Origin: Prorocentrum cordatum
Lineage: Eukaryota; Sar; Dinophyceae; Prorocentrales; Prorocentraceae
Direction of reading: 5' to 3'
Length of the DNA stretch: 64,000 bases
NCBI GenBank assembly: GCA_963575745.1
Contig: CAUYUJ010022071.1
Span: forward strand, 320,830-384,829
The notes beneath the pieces were generated by a model. That model was not told the origin of the DNA and did not search any database. It saw only the letters and a list, made by a program, of their open reading frames with translations. Positions 9,226 to 20,400 of the stretch are shown here, in pieces (positions within the stretch are counted from its first letter, which is position 1; every line of letters starts with the position of its first letter). The translations under genes were made by a program, and so were the position numbers.

Positions 9226-12200
9226 ATGGCGTCGTTCAGCGCGGGGCTGGCGTGGATGATCGGCGTATCCTGCGCCCTCTCCGCTGGCGCACAAGACGCC
9301 TTGGCAGAGTACGGGGTGCCCCTTTGGGCCCACGAAGGAGGACTGAACGACCGACGTTTGTATTTCGCCGACGCGCAGTGCACTTACGCGAGCGTGCCGC
9401 TACCTTCTTCGGCCATGTTGTGCACCACTACGACGGCCTCGAGTACCACTACAAAGTCGTCAACCACAAAAACGACAACTTCTGAATCGACAGGAACAGT
9501 GACAACGACATCGAGCACCACAGCAAGTTCGACGACTCAGACGACAGGAACTTCGATGACCACTACGGCCGTGACTGGTACAACATCAGAGACCACTAAA
9601 ACGAGAACTACGGTCTCAACCTTGACTACCACCTCTGGGACTACCACCTCTGGGACTACCACCTCTGGGACTACCACCTCTGGGACTACCACCTCTGTGA
9701 CTACCACCACTGGGAGTTCTAGCAGCACGACCTCTGATAGTTCCAGCACTACCGTGTCCTCGACGACGGAGACTTCCAGCACGACGGAGTCCATGACCTC
9801 CTCGACTTCTGTGAGTTCCAGCACCTCTGTGTCCACGACGACTGCGAGTTCCAGCACGACGCGGTCCACCACCTCGGAGACTTCGAGCACTACTGTGTCC
9901 TCGACGACTGCGAGTTCCAGCACGACGCGGTCCACGACCTCGGAGACTTCGAGCACTACCGTGTCCTCGACGACTGCGAGTTCTAGTACGACGGTGTCCA
10001 CGACCTTGGGGTCTTCGAGTTCCACCACGACAGGGTCCTCCCAGACACCGCCAACGCCATCACCAACGCCAGCGCCTACACCAGCACCGACGCCAGCACC
10101 CACGCCAGCACCGACGCCAGCACCAACGCCGGCACCGACGCCAGCACCAACGCCAGCACCGACGCCAGCACCTACGCCGGCACCGACGCCAGCACCTACG
10201 CAGGCACCGACGCCAGCGCCAACCCCAGCACCAACGCCAGCACCGACGCCGGCACCGACGCCAGCGCCGACGCCAGCACCAACGCCAGCACCGACGCCAG
10301 CACCAACGCCAGCGCCGACGCCAGCACCAACGCCAGCACGCGGCGCCGGACGCCACCTACGCCAGCACCGACGCCAGCACCTACGCCGGCACCGACGCCA
10401 GCACCAACGCCAGCACCGACGCCAGCACCTACGCCGGCACCAACCCCAGCACCAACGCCAGCGCCTACGCCAGCACCGACGCCGGCACCCACGCCCGCAC
10501 CGACGCCAGCACCAACGCCAGCACCGACGCCAGCACCTACGCCGGCACCGACGCCAGCACCTACGCCGGCACCGACGCCAGCGCCAACCCCAGCACCAAC
10601 GCCAGCACCTACGCCGGCACCGACACCAGCGCCGACGCCAGCACCAACGCCAGCACCGACGCTGGCACCGACGCCAGCGCCTACGCCAGCACCAACGCCA
10701 GCACCGACCCTGGCACCGACGCCAGCACCAACGCCAGCGCCTACGCCAGCACCAACGCCAGCACCGACGCCAGCACCGACTCCAGCACCAACACCTGCAC
10801 CAACAGCCATCCCTTCAACGACGGAGACTTCCAGCACGACGCGGTCCACGACTTCCGAAAGTTCCAGCACGTCCAGGTCCTCGACGACTGCGAGTTCCAG
10901 CACGACGCGGTCCACCACCTCGGACACTTCGAGCACTACTGTGTCCTCGACCACTGCGAGCTCCAGCACAACGCGGTCCACGACCTCGGAGACTTCGAGT
11001 AGCACTGTGTCTTCGACGACTGCGAGTTCCAGCACCACGCGGTCCACGATCTCGGAGACTTCGAGTAGCACTGTGTCCTCGACGACTGCGAGTTCCAGCA
11101 CCACGCGGTCCACGATCTCGGAGACTTCGAGCACTACTGTGTCCTCGACGCGGTCCACGACCTCGGAGACTTCGAGCACTACCGTGTCTTCCAGCACGAC
11201 GCGGTCCACGACCTCGGAGAGTTCTACATCTGCGACTTCGACATCTAGGACTTCCACGTCCGAGACTTCAAGCACTACCTTGTCCTCAACGACGGCGAGT
11301 TCCACCACGTCCGTAACGTCAATAACCACTACCACATCCGCCACATCTATTTCGACCACGACCAAAACGGCCACCTCGCTCACTTCCAGCACTACTACCA
11401 GATCAACTGTTTCAACCACATCAGGTAGCACGATGTCCACGGTTTCTGCGACTACCACGTCACATTTGACTTCGACCGACACAACCTCGACCCTGACGAC
11501 CTCTACGATCACCTCTACGGAGACCAGCGTGACCACCACCACAACTGTGGCGTTCTGTACCACTTGCGGCCTCTACCCGCTGCAGAATTGCGAATCTGTC
11601 AACGCGGGAGAGTCGTGCCAAGGTATCCCCATGCAGACGCAGTGTGTCAGCCAGGACATCCCCGTGCTCACGTGCCCGAACGGGACTGGGCGACACCAAG
11701 CGCCAGAGCTGTCGAACGGCAGCTACCCCGAAGTGCTGTGCAGGGTGTGCGGCACTCCTGTCCTCACCGCCGACTCGGACCCCCAGGCCTTCGTGTACAC
11801 TGGCAACCTGACATTCGGACAGAACCAGCTGAGCGGATGGGTGACCGAGACGATGGTGATCGGGTACGAGCTGTACTGGACGTATGGAGATGGCGTGAAG
11901 GCGGATCAGATCGGCTACGTGGAAGTGGACGCCGATGCACCAGCTACTGTCGACGGCTGCTGCCACGAGGATCACTACACCGTGGCGCTGATCAGCGTCG
12001 ACATCCGCGGGACCCATGTCATGATTGTCCCCGTCGTGGAAGGGCTGGCCAAGACAGCGGTCGCGAGCTACTCACTGCCCCAAGGGGTCGAGGTGCCTCT
12101 GCTGTCTCTGGACGATGACAGCGAGTGCCCGCCGATGGCCGCGTATCTCTACCCGTCAGACCCCATCGGCGAGTGCACTACCACAGTGCAAACAACCACC

Positions 12201-13955
12201 TTCACCACGTCCACATCCTCGACCGTCACATCTGTTACCAGCACCTTGACCAGTACTACGGCAACCAGTACGTGGTCGAGCACAACCACAGACACGTCAA
12301 CCACCTCCACCACCGAGTCGACCACAACTAAGACATCAATCACCTCGACGATTACAACAGTCTCATCAGTCACAACCACTGAAACCACAACCACGGCTGG
12401 CACGCTGACCTCCGCGACGGAGACTTCTCTCACCGCGACGACCTTCTCCGCGACCACCACGTCGAAGACTTCCATCACCGCCACTACTACTAGCACCGGA
12501 AGCTCGACGTCGGCAACTTCCACAACCCAGACTTCCACATTGTCCGTGACACCGACGACCACCACCAGGACGACGTACACTTCGACCAGGACCACGATCA
12601 CTACTACAGGCACGTCCTCGTCAGCCACGTCCACGTCAGCCACGTCCTCGTCAGTCACGTCCACGTCAGCCACGTCCGCGTCGTACACATCCGTGTCGGG
12701 CACGTCCGCGTCAGGCACGTCTCTGACTCTGACTGGTGTGAGTGCAACAATGACGACCACCAGCGCTTCATCAACATCGACCATAACAACAACGGGGACA
12801 TCTTCATCGACAGTATCAAGCACACTCACCACAATCAGCAATCGAACGATGACGACCACTAGCGGAACCAGTAGTTCTACGTCCATCACCAATACCAGTA
12901 CCACTGAAACTTCCATCACCGTTACCTCTACCACTGCCACGACTACGACTGCCACGTCGACTACTACCGTGACCACGACTGCCACGTCGACTACCACTAT
13001 CACGGAGACCACGGCGACCACAACTATCACCGAGACCACCACCACAGTGATAGAGTGCGAGATATGTGCGATGAGCTTCTTCACTGGTTGCACCTTCGAT
13101 GCCAACGACGCCCCCGGAAAGATCTTGCCCGGGGTACCTTGCACGCAGACCTTCGACTCGGAGGAGCTGGACATGTCCAACAAGTTCTACGTCGAGCCGA
13201 GCCCGTGCATCGAGTACGAGGGCAGCCTGTCGATGACATGCCCAGCCGGCAACAGCGTCGTGGACCGCGCCGCGGTGTGGGAGACCGCGGCGCCGTGGGA
13301 GCAGTGGTACGACCTGCACCAGGCGCTCCCGCAGGTTGTTTGCCAGGTCTGCGACGTGATCCTCAGCTCGGACGAAGACCTGGCAGAGAATCAGGTCACG
13401 TTCACCCTTACGTTCGGCCCGAACATGGTCCATGGCGAGATCAACCAGATGGACGTCCAGGGGTACGAGGTGTACTGGGTCGACGCATATGACGTAATCG
13501 TTGACAGCACGCCTGCGGCGAGCGTCGCGAAGCCGAGCGGCGCGTCGGAGAACGTGAAGTCCAGCTGTGGTTGTGATGCCTCCAAGTACTCGGTCTCGTT
13601 CGCAAGCGTGCCAGTCCCAGCGGGCGCGGATGGCCTCATGGTGGTGCCGACGGACAACAACGGCTACACCATGCCCGTTGGTCTAGTCGCCAGCTTTTCT
13701 GACACGTGGACGACAAGCACTCTGACCAGCACCACTCGGTCGACAACCACCGCTACTGGCACCACGGACACCAACAGCATAACTAGTCTCACTTCGACCT
13801 TCGTCACCGCTGGCCCCACCGAGACGGCCACGGGGACCACGACGGCCTTCGTCCTACCGCCAACGGTCAATTCGAATGCTCCTGGTTTTGCGCAGCTGTC
13901 GGCGAACGTGCTGGCCTTCTTGATTGTGGCGGTCACCACGTCCGCCTTCGTGTAA
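9226..13955 (+). pseudogene. Mucin-like surface protein, array copy 1 (frameshifted)
   Basis: First member of the array. The ATG begins a signal peptide ([11 protein letters not shown]...SAGAQ) like that of the intact copies. The order of domains is the same: Ser/Thr-rich, Pro-Ala-Pro-Thr tract (about 10056-10805), Ser/Thr-rich, Cys-rich domain A (from about 11556), Ser/Thr-rich, Cys-rich domain B (from about 13056), hydrophobic C-terminus. The start-to-stop length is 4,730 bp, two more than a multiple of three. The frame is lost at about 10340, inside the 12-bp repeats, where GCACGCGGCGCCGGACGCC replaces the regular pattern. The original frame then runs out of phase to a stop at 11316, while the rest stays open in another frame to TAA at 13955. 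The good state of the 3' half suggests recent loss of function, or an assembly error in the repeat tract. Residues that differ from copies 2 and 3 include F4, A27 and L33. Confidence 0.7.
10056..10805 (+). repeat. 12-bp minisatellite coding Pro-Ala-Pro-Thr, copy 1
   Basis: Units of ACGCCAGCACCR type with third-base variation. One anomalous junction near 10336-10363 breaks the 12-bp phase and shifts the reading frame. Confidence 0.9.
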
Positions 13956-14881
13956 GTGCTGCTTCCAGCCAGCCCGACATGAGCAAGGTCTAGCTTGCAA
14001 TCAGGCCCTGCCTCCGGCTAGGAGGGAGGGAGGAGGGTAGCCAGGTGCACCTCGTGGAGGCCACAGGGTAGATTGAAGTCTTAGTCGGGCTCTTCTCGAC
14101 TTCGGAATGCTTGCAGGAGTCGCAGCCGTTCCCAGCCGGCCACAACACGTGGCGCGCACGCCATCCTAACTATAGATGGGCCGGGAACCGCTTCCTTTTT
14201 TCCCGGCGGCCCACCAGCTGCTGCTGCCGCCCGCGATGCAGGGGCGAGGCGCGAGGCACGACGTCCTGCGCCATCCGCCCGGCGTCTGTGGGCCCTCCAC
14301 CCTGACGAGCAGCCAGGAGGCCACGCTGGACCTTCCAGCCATCTTGGCCCTGCGGGCGACCCTCTGTGGCACCCGCCGCGGGCTCCTTGCCTCCCCATCA
14401 CTGGCCGGCGCCTCGTTTTGCCTCCCTCCTCCCTGCCCCCAGCCGGCTCCGTTCGAACGGGGCGCTGCGAAAGTCCCCTCTTCTCTCGAGGCGTGCCCTG
14501 CCCCCCCACCTCGCCCGCGCACCTGCCTCGGGCTATGGTGTCGGTGGGACCCAGGCGCGCTTGTACTGTACTGTGTGTGCCGCCTCCGCCGTGGCGACGC
14601 GCCCGCGGAAGCATCTTGCGGTATGAGCTTCCGTGGCGGGTTTGGTCTGGCCATGCCCTCGGGACAACGCTGTGCCACCTGGCGTCTGTGTTATTTGACG
14701 CCCCCAGGGGATTTGTTCTGCTTCTGGCCGTTCTTGTTGTTTTTTCTGCGCAGCTCGGTGGCATAATTGTGTCGCCAGCCTTGTTTGTGCAGCGTGCTGT
14801 GCGCCGTCTTACCTCAGCCCGCGTCTACCGCCCCACAGCCGAACCCTGCGGTCCGCTCCAATCTTGTCCCCAAGGAAGAAA
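13956..14881 (+). other. Conserved 3' flank of copy 1, ending in an A-rich run
   Basis: Conserved in all four units and probably the 3' UTR. It holds a short GTACTGTACTGTGTG tract that differs in length between units. It ends in AAGAAA (14876-14881) directly against ATGGTGGCCCCGAGCTGG, a ~64-bp repeat unit. Open frames here are conserved only because the unit is duplicated. Confidence 0.6.
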
Positions 14882-14964
14882 TGGTGGCCCCGAGCTGGAA
14901 CCACGTGTTTTCAACGTGTCCAGGCCGCCCAGAAAAATCATCTAATATGGTGGTCCCGAGCTGG

Positions 14965-16219
14965 ATAATGGAAAGAGCGAGGTACGAGTGATGACGTTGA
15001 GTTGGGGCGAAGCCCTTAAGGGAGGGGTCCAGGGGAAGGGCGAGGGCCGGATGCAATGTTGGTAACGGCCGTTTTCGGGCTTTCCCTCGGGTTTTTGCAT
15101 GTGTTTCGGGTTCCCCCCCAAGGCGGCCCAAGAGCGCTCCCAGAGAGCCCAAGACGGCTCAAGTGGCCCCCAAGAGGCCCCCAAGAGGCGCCCAAGGGGC
15201 GTCCCAAGAGGGCCCCAAGAGGCCAAAATCATTGATTTTCCTTGGGAAAACGTGCACGTTTCGCATATGCGGCTTTTCGGCTTCCACGGCGTTGACGACG
15301 GTCCACGAGGCTCCCAAAACCGCCCCAAGACGGCCCAACAGGCTCCCAAGAGGCCCCCAAAACGGCCCAAGAGGGCCCCCAGACGGTCCAAGAGGCGCCC
15401 AAGACGGCCCAAGAGGGCCCCAAGACGGCCCCAAGAGGGGGACCACGAACCGAAAAGTCTAGCCTTTCGCCCCAAGACGCTCCCAGGAGGCCCCCGGAGC
15501 CTCCCAAGAAGGCCCAAGAGGCCTGCAAGAGGCGTCCCAAGAGGCCAGCAGGAGGCCAACATCATTGATTCCCTTTTTGGGGAAACGTATATTTTTAGCA
15601 TGCGCGGCTTTTCGGCTTCCACGGCGTTGAAGACGGTCCACGAGGCCCCAAAGACCGCCCAAGACAGCCCAAGAGGCTCCCAAGAGGCCCCCAAAACGGC
15701 CCAAGAGGGCCCCCAGGCGGCCCAAGAGGCGCCCAAGACGGCCCAACAGGGCCCCGAGACGGCCCCAAGAGGGGGATCAGGAACCCAAAAGTCTAGCCTT
15801 TCGCCCCAAGACGCTCCCAGGAGGCCCCCAGAGCCCCCCAAGAATTCCCAAGAGGCCCCCAAAAGGGCTCTAAAAGGGTTTCAATATGACTCCCACGAAG
15901 GCCCAGAGACGCCAAATAAAGAGCGATCGGTAACGCAAACAGCTCTTTACGCCAAGGCTCCCAAGAGCGAACGGTGACGTACACAAGCTGATAAGACCAA
16001 GGCTCCCAGCAGAGAGCGGTGACGTAACAAGTTCCTGACACCAAGGCCCAGCCAAGGCTCAGGAACGGGCGGCAACGCAACAATCTCTGAACAGCAAGGC
16101 TCCCGAGAGCGAGGGGTGAGGTAAGAGGCTCTCAACGCCAAGGCTCCCAGTACGAACGGTGGTGTGCGCAATTTTGGCTTCTGTTGCTGCAGCGCTCGTT
16201 CCGTTTCCGTGCCGGGCCA
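14965..16219. repeat. Higher-order repeat block between copies 1 and 2
   Basis: A ~1.25-kb block that interrupts a ~64-bp repeat: GTCCCGAGCTGG before it, GGTCCACGTGTTTTC after it. About 15115-15880 consists of GCCCAAGAGGCCCCCAAGA-like subunits in two ~335-bp units, each carrying CGGCTTTTCGGCTTCCACGG and ATCATTGATT. About 15900-16165 has ~5 units of ~52 bp with AAGGCTCCCAAGAGCGAACG and GGTGACGTA. Confidence 0.75.
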
Positions 16220-17362
16220 GGTCCACGTGTTTTCAACGTGTCCAGGCCACGCAGGGGGGATATCTATCCAGCATGGTTGCCCCGAGCTGGAACCACGTGC
16301 TCTCACGTGTGCGGGGCACCCACGGGGGGGGGACTCTAACGTGTGGTCGTCTAGGAGACCCCAGCATCGGGGCCCCACAAGAGCCAGACAATATCAACAA
16401 CACCGCACCCGATGCGTAAACATGTGGCACGGTTTCCGCGGCGGGTGATGTTCGAGATTTCTTCCTGGGGTATCTAACACGGTGGTCCCGAGCTGGAACC
16501 ACATGTTTGCACGTGTCCAGGCCCACAAGAGAGGTATCCAACATGGTGGCCCTGAGCTGGACTCACGTGTAATCCTGTGTCCAGGCCGCCCAGAGGGGCA
16601 TCTAGCATGGCTGTCCCGAGCTAGAACCACGTAGTTTCATATGTCCAGGCCACCCAGGGAAGGGAATATCCAGCATGGTGGTCCCGAGCTGGAACCACGT
16701 GTCTTCGCGTGCCGAGGCCACCCACGGTGCGGTATCGAACATGATGGTCTCGAGCTGGAGCCACGTGCTGTTACGTGTCCAGGCCGCCACAGGTGGGAGG
16801 GGGTATCTGAGATTGTTGCCGCTTGCACCTCGCTAGAACCACATGTCTCATGTGCCCAGGCCACCCAGAACAAAAAGAGGTATCTAGTAGGGTGGTCCCG
16901 AGCTGGGTCCACGTGTTTTCCACGTGCCCAGGCCACCCAGAGGGGTACAGTCGGGGCGCTGAAGAAGGAACCCTTCTCGTTGGGGAGGGGCTCGGTGTTC
17001 CTTGATTGTTTTACAGTGTGGCTTTGGTTTTCCTGAGGTTTTCGATGGGAAATCCAAGCTGAACTTTTGGGATCAAGGGGCCTCGTTCCTTATTTAAGGT
17101 TCCTGAGGTCAACGCCCCGACTGTATCTAACACGGTTGCCCAAGGCTGGAACCACGTGTTTCCACGTGTCCAGGCCCAGGCCGCCCACGGGGCGGGGGAT
17201 CTCACGTGTGGTCGTCTGGGAGCCCCCAACGTGGGGCCCCACAAGAGTCCGACACAATCAATATATCGGCACCAGATGTGGGATAATTTGACACTGCTTT
17301 TTCGGCGGGTGCTTTTCCAGATTTGCCATTGGGGTATCTAACATGATGGTCCCGAGTTGGAG
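16220..17362. repeat. ~64-bp tandem repeat array upstream of gene copy 2
   Basis: Same family as 7045-9142, including the ~130-bp spacer element (about 16335-16470 and 17205-17340). The last unit reads ATGATGGTCCCGAGTTGGAG and runs directly into the relict SL. It is interrupted by a MITE. Possibly promoter-proximal, but it may only be the original insertion target. Confidence 0.8.
16948..17123. mobile_element. 176-bp TA-flanked MITE (Tc1/mariner-like ends), unit 2
   Basis: Begins CAGTCGGGGCGCTGA and ends with the inverted TCAACGCCCCGACTG, flanked by TA on both sides. Removing the element and one TA restores the local repeat, CAGAGGGGTATCTAACA. A CAGT terminus with a TA duplication is the pattern of Tc1/mariner-type non-autonomous elements. 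No coding capacity. Confidence 0.85.
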
Positions 17363-17384
17363 TCCGTAGCCATTTTGGCTCAAA
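17363..17384 (+). promoter_or_regulatory. Relict dinoflagellate spliced leader, unit 2
   Basis: Starts TCCGTAGCCATTTTGG and matches the 22-nt dinoflagellate SL at every position except the last, where A replaces G. An AG lies directly before it. It sits 64 bases upstream of the ATG. It is not followed by a GT splice donor, so it is not an SL RNA gene. It is best read as an SL retained in a reverse-transcribed mRNA. Confidence 0.92.
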
Positions 17385-17448
17385 ATACATCAAGCAAGCT
17401 CCCTCTTGGGCAAGCATCCGCGACGTCAGCGGCTAAGTGTCCGCAGCA

Positions 17449-20400
17449 ATGGCGTCGCTCAGCGCGGGGCTGGCGTGGATGATCGGCGTATCCTGCGCCC
17501 TCTCCGCTGGCGCACAAGACGCCTTGGTAGAGTACGGGGTGCCGATTTGGGCCCACGAAGGAGGACTGAACGACCGACGCTTGTATTTCGCTGACGCGCA
17601 GTGCACCTACGCAAGCGTGCCGCTACCTTCTTCGGCCATGCTGTGCACCACTACAACGGCCTCGAGTACCACGACAAAGTCGTCAACCACAAAAACGACA
17701 ACTTCTCAATCGACAGGAACAATGACAACGACATCGAGCACCACGGCAAGTTCGGCGACTCAGACAACAGGAACCTCGATTACCACTACGGCCGTGACTG
17801 GTACAACATCAGAGACCACTATAACGAGAACTACGGTCTCAACCTTGACTACCACCTCTGGGACTACTACCTCTGGGACTACCACCTCCGGGACTACCAC
17901 CTCTGGGACTACCACCACTGGGAGTTCTAGCAGCACGACCTCTGACAGTTCCAGCACTACCGTGTCCTCGACAACGGAGACTTCCAGCACGACGGAGTCC
18001 ATGACCTCCTCGACTTCTGTGAGTTCCAGCACCTCTGTGTCCTCGACGACTGCGAGTTCCAGCACGACGCGGTCCACCACCTCGGATACTTCGAGCACTA
18101 CTGTGTCCTCGACGACTGCGAGTTCCAGCACGACGCGGTCCACGACCTCGGAGACTTCAAGCACTACCGTGTCCTCGACGTCCGCGAGTTCTAGTACGAC
18201 GGTGTCCACGACCTCGGGGTCTTCGAGTTCCACCACGACAGGGTCCTCCCAGACACCGCCGACGCCAGCACCAACGCCAGCGCCTACGCCAGCACCGACG
18301 CCAGCACCTACGTCAGCACCTACGCCAGCACCTACGCCAGCACCTACGCCAGCACCTACGCCCGCACCGACGCCAGCGCCAACCCCAGCACCAACGCCAG
18401 CACCAACGCTAGCACCGACGCCAGCGCCTACGCCAGCACCGACGCCAGCGCCTACGCCAGCACCGACGCCAGCACCTACGCCAGCACCGACGCCAGCGCC
18501 AACTCCAGCACCAACGCCAGTGCCAACGCCAGCACCAACGCCAGCGCCAACCCCGGCACCAACCCCAGCACCAACGCCAGCGCCAACCCCGGCACCAACG
18601 CCAGCGCCTACGCCAGCTCCGACGCCGGCACCCACGCCCGCACCGACGCCAGCGCCAACCCCAGCACCGACGCCAGCGCCTACGCCAGCACCGACGCCAG
18701 CACCTACGCCAGCACCGACGCCAGCGCCAACCCCAGCACCAACGCCAGCACCTACGCCGGCACCGACGCCAGCGCCAACCCCAGCACCAACGCCAGCACC
18801 TACGCCCGCGCCGACGCCAGCACCAACGCCGGCACCAACGCCAGCACCAACGCCAGCACCGACGCCAGCACCTACGCCCGCACCGACGCCAGCGCCTACG
18901 CCAGCACCGACGCCAGCACCGACGCCAGCACCAACGCCAGCACCTACGCCGGCACCGACGCTTGCACCAACGCCAGCGCCTACGCCAGCACCAACGCCGG
19001 CACCGACGCCAGCGCCGACTCCAGCACCAACACCTGCACCAACAGCCATTCCTTCAACGACGGAGACTTCTAGCACGACGCGGTCGACGACTTCTGAAAG
19101 TTCCAGCACGTCCCGGTCCTCGACGACTGCGAGTTCCAGCACGACGCGGTCCACCACCTCGGACACTTCGAGCACTACTGTGTCCACGACCACTGTGAGT
19201 TCCAGCACAACGCGGTCCACGACCTCGGAGACTTCGAGTAGCACTGTGTCCTCGACCACTGCGAGCTCCAGCACAACGCGGTCCACGACCTCGGAGACTT
19301 CGAGTAGCACTGTGTCTTCGACGACTGCGAGTTCCAGCACCACGCGGTCCACGATCTCGGAGACTTCGAGCACTACTGTGTCCTCGACGCGGTCCACGAC
19401 CTCGGAGACTTCGAGCACTACCGTGTCTTCCAGCACGACGCGGTCCACGACCTCGGAGAGTTCTACATCTGCGACTTCGACATCTGGGACTTCCACGTCC
19501 GAGACTTCAAGCACTACCTTGTCCTCAACGACGGCGAGTTCCACCACGTCCGTAACGTCAATAACCACTACCACATCCGCCACATCTATTTCGACCACGA
19601 CCAAAACGGCCACCTCGCTCACTTCCAGCACTACTACCATATCAACTGTAACATCCACATCAGGTAGCACGATGTCCACGGTTTCTGCGACTACCACGTC
19701 CCATTTGACTTCGACCGACACAACCTCGACCCTGACGACCTCTACGATCACCTCTACGGAGACCAGCGTGACCACCACCACAACTGTGGCGTTCTGTACC
19801 ACTTGCGGCCTGTACCCGCTGCAGAATTGCGAATCTGTCAGCGCGGGAGAGTCGTGCCAAGGTATCCCCATGCAGACGCAGTGTGTCAGCCAGGACATCC
19901 CCGTGCTCACGTGCCCGAACGGGACTGGGCGACACCAAGCGCCAGAGCTGTCGAACGGCAGCTACCCCGAAGTGCTGTGCAGGGTGTGCGGCACTCCTGT
20001 CCTCACCGCCGACTCGGACCCCCAGGCCTTCGTGTACACTGGCAACCTGACATTCGGCCAGAACCAGCTCAGCGGATGGGTGACCGAGACGATGGTGATC
20101 GGGTACGAGCTGTATTGGACGTATGGAGATGGCGTGAAGGCGGATCAGATCGGCTACGTGGAAGTGGACGCCGATGCACCAGCTACTGTCGACGGCTGCT
20201 GCCACGAGGATCACTACACCGTGGCGCTGATCAGCGTCGACATCCGAGGGACTCATGTCATGATTGTCCCCGTCGTGGAAGGGCTGGCTAAGACAGCGGT
20301 CGCGAGCTACTCACTGCCCCAAGGGGTCGAGGTGCCTCTGCTGTCTCTGGACGATGACAGCGAGTGCCCGCCAATGGCCGCGTATCTCTACCCTTCAGAC

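Noticed and set aside
15099-15977. 292-codon Pro/Lys-rich frame in the higher-order repeats
   Set aside because: It translates repeat subunits (PKRPKRAPRR) and is cut by a stop in unit 2 (23995).
17363-17384. An SL RNA gene
   Set aside because: No GT donor follows the SL-like sequence and no Sm-site-containing small RNA follows; it is directly joined to a leader and ATG.
17437-17448. GTG as start codon of the array genes
   Set aside because: A eukaryotic mRNA would use the ATG 12 bases later, which directly begins the signal peptide.
17760-19910. Long minus-strand open frames (716 codons) across the Ser/Thr and Pro-Ala-Pro-Thr tracts, repeated at 26006-28156 and 34256-36406
   Set aside because: They are the antisense of low-complexity repeats (Val-Gly-Ala-Gly), lack a signal or domain, and exist only because 3n-bp repeats keep every frame open.
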